Assembly (NCBI GenBank): GCA_002748505.1
Contig: PDSN01000088.1
Span: 1 to 8,622 of the forward strand
Source: Gammaproteobacteria bacterium
Lineage (GTDB): Bacteria; Pseudomonadota; Gammaproteobacteria; Pseudomonadales; Halieaceae
Length of the DNA: 8,622 nucleotides
Reading direction: 5' to 3'
Of this stretch, positions 6,867 to 8,622 are shown in pieces. How positions within the stretch are numbered: position 1 is the stretch's first letter; the number at the start of each line of letters is the position of its first letter. The translations under genes and the position numbers were made by a program. The notes beneath the pieces are model-generated. The model had not been told where the DNA came from. It did not search any database and saw only the letters and a list, made by a program, of their open reading frames with translations.

Positions 6867-6869
6867 ACA

Positions 6870-7679
6870 ATGAAACTAATAGTCACCAGTGGCCGCTCTG
6901 GTTCTGGCAAAAGTTCGGCACTGCACCAACTGGAAGACGATGGCTACAAATGTATCGACAACCTGCCTGTGGCACTGTTACCCGCATTGCTGGATGAGTT
7001 TGCCCAAAGCGCCTACGCAGATTTTCGCGGCATTGCAGTGGGCATCGATGCGCGCAGTACCGACAGCGAATTAAAAGACTTCAACAGTATTCTGTATGCC
7101 CTGCCAAGCGACGTCGATTGCACGGTGGTGTATCTGGACGCCACAGATGAGACCCTCATCAAACGCTTTAGCGAAACCCGCAGGCGTCACCCCCTGTCAC
7201 GGGACAACACCCCGCTGCGCGATGCGATTGAGCGGGAGCGCGAACTACTGGACCCCATCGCCCGCGCCGCCACGGTGAGTATCGACACCACCGGCATGAG
7301 CATTTACGATCTGCGCAACGCGATAAATCGTCAGGTGTCGCTGGTCAGCAGTGATTCACTGGCGATCATGTTACAGTCTTTCGGTTTTAAACACGGTCTG
7401 CCCAGCGATGCCGATCTGGTCTTTGACGTGCGCATGCTGCCGAACCCCCACTGGGTGCCAGAGCTTCGCGCTCACCGAGGTAACGAAGCGGTCATTGCCG
7501 ATATTAAACACTACCTCGAGCGCTGGCTGCCGGTTTATCAAGACAGCAACCGCAGCTATGTCACCGTGGCCATCGGCTGCACCGGCGGCCACCACCGCTC
7601 GGTCTACATGACCGAGCGCCTGTACCGCCACTTCGAAGGTGACTACGAACAACTACAAATACGCCACCGCGAGTTGTAA
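6870..7679 (+). CDS. rapZ: RapZ/YvcJ-family P-loop nucleotide-binding regulator, without the basic C-terminal tail
   Basis: In E. coli RapZ binds the small RNA GlmZ, presents it to RNase E and so controls glucosamine-6-phosphate synthase; homologues elsewhere bind nucleotides and have other or unknown roles. The 269-residue product has Walker A GRSGSGKS (8-15), IDNLP (29-33), Walker B-like VVYLDA (86-91), ETRRRHPLS (102-110), SFGFKHGLP (170-178), DVRMLPNPHW (186-195) and IGCTGGHHRSVYMTERL (235-251). It stops at RHREL (265-269). E. coli RapZ, about 284 residues, continues with a Lys-Arg-Lys tail; that tail is absent, and the position of E. coli Lys270 is Glu260. Reading past the stop gives no basic residues, so this is not a simple frameshift. 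Its ATG is 3 nt after the ptsN stop, with no clear ribosome site. Family assignment is secure; RNA binding is doubtful. Confidence 0.95.
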   Translation: MKLIVTSGRSGSGKSSALHQLEDDGYKCIDNLPVALLPALLDEFAQSAYADFRGIAVGIDARSTDSELKDFNSILYALPSDVDCTVVYLDATDETLIKRFSETRRRHPLSRDNTPLRDAIERERELLDPIARAATVSIDTTGMSIYDLRNAINRQVSLVSSDSLAIMLQSFGFKHGLPSDADLVFDVRMLPNPHWVPELRAHRGNEAVIADIKHYLERWLPVYQDSNRSYVTVAIGCTGGHHRSVYMTERLYRHFEGDYEQLQIRHREL

Positions 7680-7690
7680 CTGAACAGCGT

Positions 7691-7960
7691 ATGATCTCTG
7701 GCGACGTCACCATCATCAATAAGCTCGGTCTGCACGCCCGCGCCACCGGAGCCTTCGTCAACTGCGCCAAAGCCTTTACCAGCGAAGTGCGTATTGGCCC
7801 CGATGGTGGTCTGGTCGATGGTAAAAGCATCATGGCGGTGATGATGCTCGCCGCCGCCCAGGGTACGGTACTGCGACTCGAAACCGAAGGTGAAGACGAA
7901 CGCGATGCCTTCGATGCCATCGAAGCATTGATAAACGATTATTTTGGTGAAGGTGAATAG
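7691..7960 (+). CDS. ptsO: Nitrogen-PTS phosphocarrier protein NPr (HPr-like)
   Basis: Carries phosphate from EI-Ntr (PtsP) to PtsN. The 89-residue product is a complete HPr-fold protein: KLGLHARATGAFV (11-23) with the phosphorylated His15 and Arg17, and DGKSIMAVMMLAA (43-55) with Ser46. The canonical HPr 'HARP' is HARA here, as often seen in NPr proteins rather than sugar-PTS HPr. The acidic C terminus (EGEDERDAFDAIEALINDYFGEGE spans the last 24 residues) is normal for the family. ATG 7691 is 11 nt after the rapZ stop with no Shine-Dalgarno, which suggests coupling or leaderless-like re-initiation. It is the last gene of the rpoN cluster and is followed by stem-loops. The E. coli name is npr; ptsO is used in Pseudomonas. 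PtsP is not in the window. Confidence 0.95.
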   Translation: MISGDVTIINKLGLHARATGAFVNCAKAFTSEVRIGPDGGLVDGKSIMAVMMLAAAQGTVLRLETEGEDERDAFDAIEALINDYFGEGE

Positions 7961-8002
7961 CGGCTGAGAGCCGCCCCGAGGGGCAGGGCCTGGCATGCAG
8001 GC
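7960..8002 (+). terminator. Cluster of GC-rich stem-loops ending the ptsO transcript
   Basis: Three short stems follow the ptsO stop: GCGGCT/AGCCGC (7960-7965, 7969-7974) around GAG; GCCC/GGGC (7973-7976, 7981-7984) around CGAG; and GCCTG/CAGGC (7988-7992, 7998-8002) around GCATG. The first two share bases 7973-7974, so they cannot both be fully formed. No T run follows, so they are not standard Rho-independent terminators. They may protect the 3' end or mark a Rho-dependent end. Confidence 0.35.
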
Positions 8003-8060
8003 AGCGGGCAACAGAAACACCAGATCTGACATTTCACCTTTCCCTCCCATCACCCTGCCC

Positions 8061-8089
8061 TTGTTGTAGCCCGCCCTTTGCCGGATAAT
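8061..8089 (+). promoter_or_regulatory. Candidate sigma-70 promoter for mgtE
   Basis: TTGTTG (8061-8066) and GATAAT (8084-8089) are separated by exactly 17 nt; they match 3 of 6 and 5 of 6 consensus bases. Transcription would begin near 8096, leaving a leader of about 28 nt before ATG 8124. That is too short for an M-box or other magnesium riboswitch in the leader. Together with the upstream stem-loops this suggests mgtE is its own transcription unit. Confidence 0.45.
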
Positions 8090-8123
8090 CCCCCGCTGAT
8101 ATCACTTTGGGGTTGGCGATGCC

Positions 8124-8622
8124 ATGACGAGACAGAACAGCAGTACCAAAACACACAAGCTCGATCGCTTCATGGCCGCCCTGGTGGATGACCCGGAGAA
8201 CCAGCGCAGTATATCCAGCCTGAGCCATATGCTTAACGGCCTGCCCGCAGCGGACGTGGCGCATCTGCTGGAATCCTCACCGCCGCAGCACCGGCAAATC
8301 CTCTGGGATATGGTCGATGAAGACCTGGAGGGCGATGTACTGGGCGAATTGCCCGATGAGTTGTCTGCACAATTTCTCGCGGATATGGACGCCCGGCAAG
8401 TCTTCAACATGACCGAAGGCATGGATGACGACGATATTGCCGACATCCTGCAGAAGCTGCCCAACCAGATTACCGAGGAAGTACTGGGCGGCATGGACGC
8501 CATGGACAGGCGGCGTCTGGAATATGTCCTGCACTACCCGGATGACACCGCAGGCGGTTTGATGAACACCGACGCGATCATGATTCGCCCCCGCCTGACT
8601 CTGGATGTGGTACTGCGTTACC
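8124..8622 (+). CDS. mgtE: Magnesium transporter MgtE, N-terminal part (cut by window edge)
   Basis: MgtE is a homodimeric Mg2+ channel/transporter of the inner membrane, gated by cytoplasmic N and CBS domains that sense Mg2+. The window holds the first 166 codons of a protein that is usually about 450 residues, so the membrane part is missing. Visible are the N-domain helical repeats with the alternating pattern LNGLPAADVAHLLESSPPQHR (about 38-58), LGELPDELSAQFLADMDARQV (about 73-93) and DDDDIADILQKLPNQITEEV (about 100-119). The conserved linker YPDDTAGGLMNTDAIMI (137-153ish) leads into the first CBS domain. The domain is rich in acidic residues, as expected of a Mg2+ sensor. ATG 8124 has GGGG (8109-8112) 11 nt upstream; an out-of-frame ATG at 8119 runs straight into a stop (ATG CCA TGA). 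The frame remains open to the window end. Confidence 0.92.
   Translation, partial: MTRQNSSTKTHKLDRFMAALVDDPENQRSISSLSHMLNGLPAADVAHLLESSPPQHRQILWDMVDEDLEGDVLGELPDELSAQFLADMDARQVFNMTEGMDDDDIADILQKLPNQITEEVLGGMDAMDRRRLEYVLHYPDDTAGGLMNTDAIMIRPRLTLDVVLRY

Noticed and set aside
1..8622. A new defence, mobile or biosynthetic system
   Set aside because: Every substantial gene belongs to a known conserved family in its ancestral gene order; no transposase, integrase, repeat array, toxin-antitoxin pair or unexplained coding gene is visible.

Overview
The window is a stretch of conserved Gammaproteobacteria chromosome. Its gene order, yrbG-kdsD-kdsC-lptC-lptA-lptB-rpoN-hpf-ptsN-rapZ-ptsO(npr), is the one known from E. 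coli and, with small changes, from most gammaproteobacteria. It is followed by an mgtE-type magnesium transporter gene. The mgtE neighbour and the 'GLHARA' form of the NPr active site fit a marine or Cellvibrionales/Pseudomonadales-like lineage better than an enteric one, but this placement is inference from general knowledge. All genes lie on the + strand. I see no insertion sequence, phage gene, CRISPR array, tRNA or rRNA.

Layout: (1) 1-837, the 3' part of a CaCA-family cation/Ca2+ antiporter (yrbG-like), cut by the left window edge. (2) 877-2415, kdsD and kdsC, two steps in making the Kdo sugar of the LPS inner core. (3) 2418-4225, lptC, lptA and lptB, tightly packed with overlapping ends (38 and 20 bp). 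They encode three parts of the machine that moves LPS from the inner to the outer membrane. (4) 4226-4561, a 336-base gap with a weak candidate promoter and a possible short leader ORF whose stop overlaps the rpoN start. (5) 4562-7960, rpoN (sigma-54), hpf (ribosome hibernation), ptsN (EIIA-Ntr), rapZ and ptsO/NPr, the usual nitrogen-PTS cluster. A pair of hairpins separates rpoN from hpf. (6) 7961-8123, a cluster of GC-rich stem-loops and then a reasonable sigma-70-type promoter. (7) 8124-8622, the 5' part of mgtE, cut by the right window edge.

The first half supplies Kdo to LPS and builds the LPS export bridge. The second half couples sigma-54 transcription to nitrogen-PTS phosphorelay signalling (NPr passes phosphate to PtsN), to ribosome hibernation and to the RapZ regulator.

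I found no convincing new system. The points most worth a second look are: RapZ lacks the basic C-terminal residues that E. coli RapZ uses to bind RNA; the second CBS domain of KdsD has Ser where Asp is usual; a 119-codon stop-free stretch and possible coupled leader ORF precede rpoN; and there are small structured RNA elements before hpf and after ptsO.
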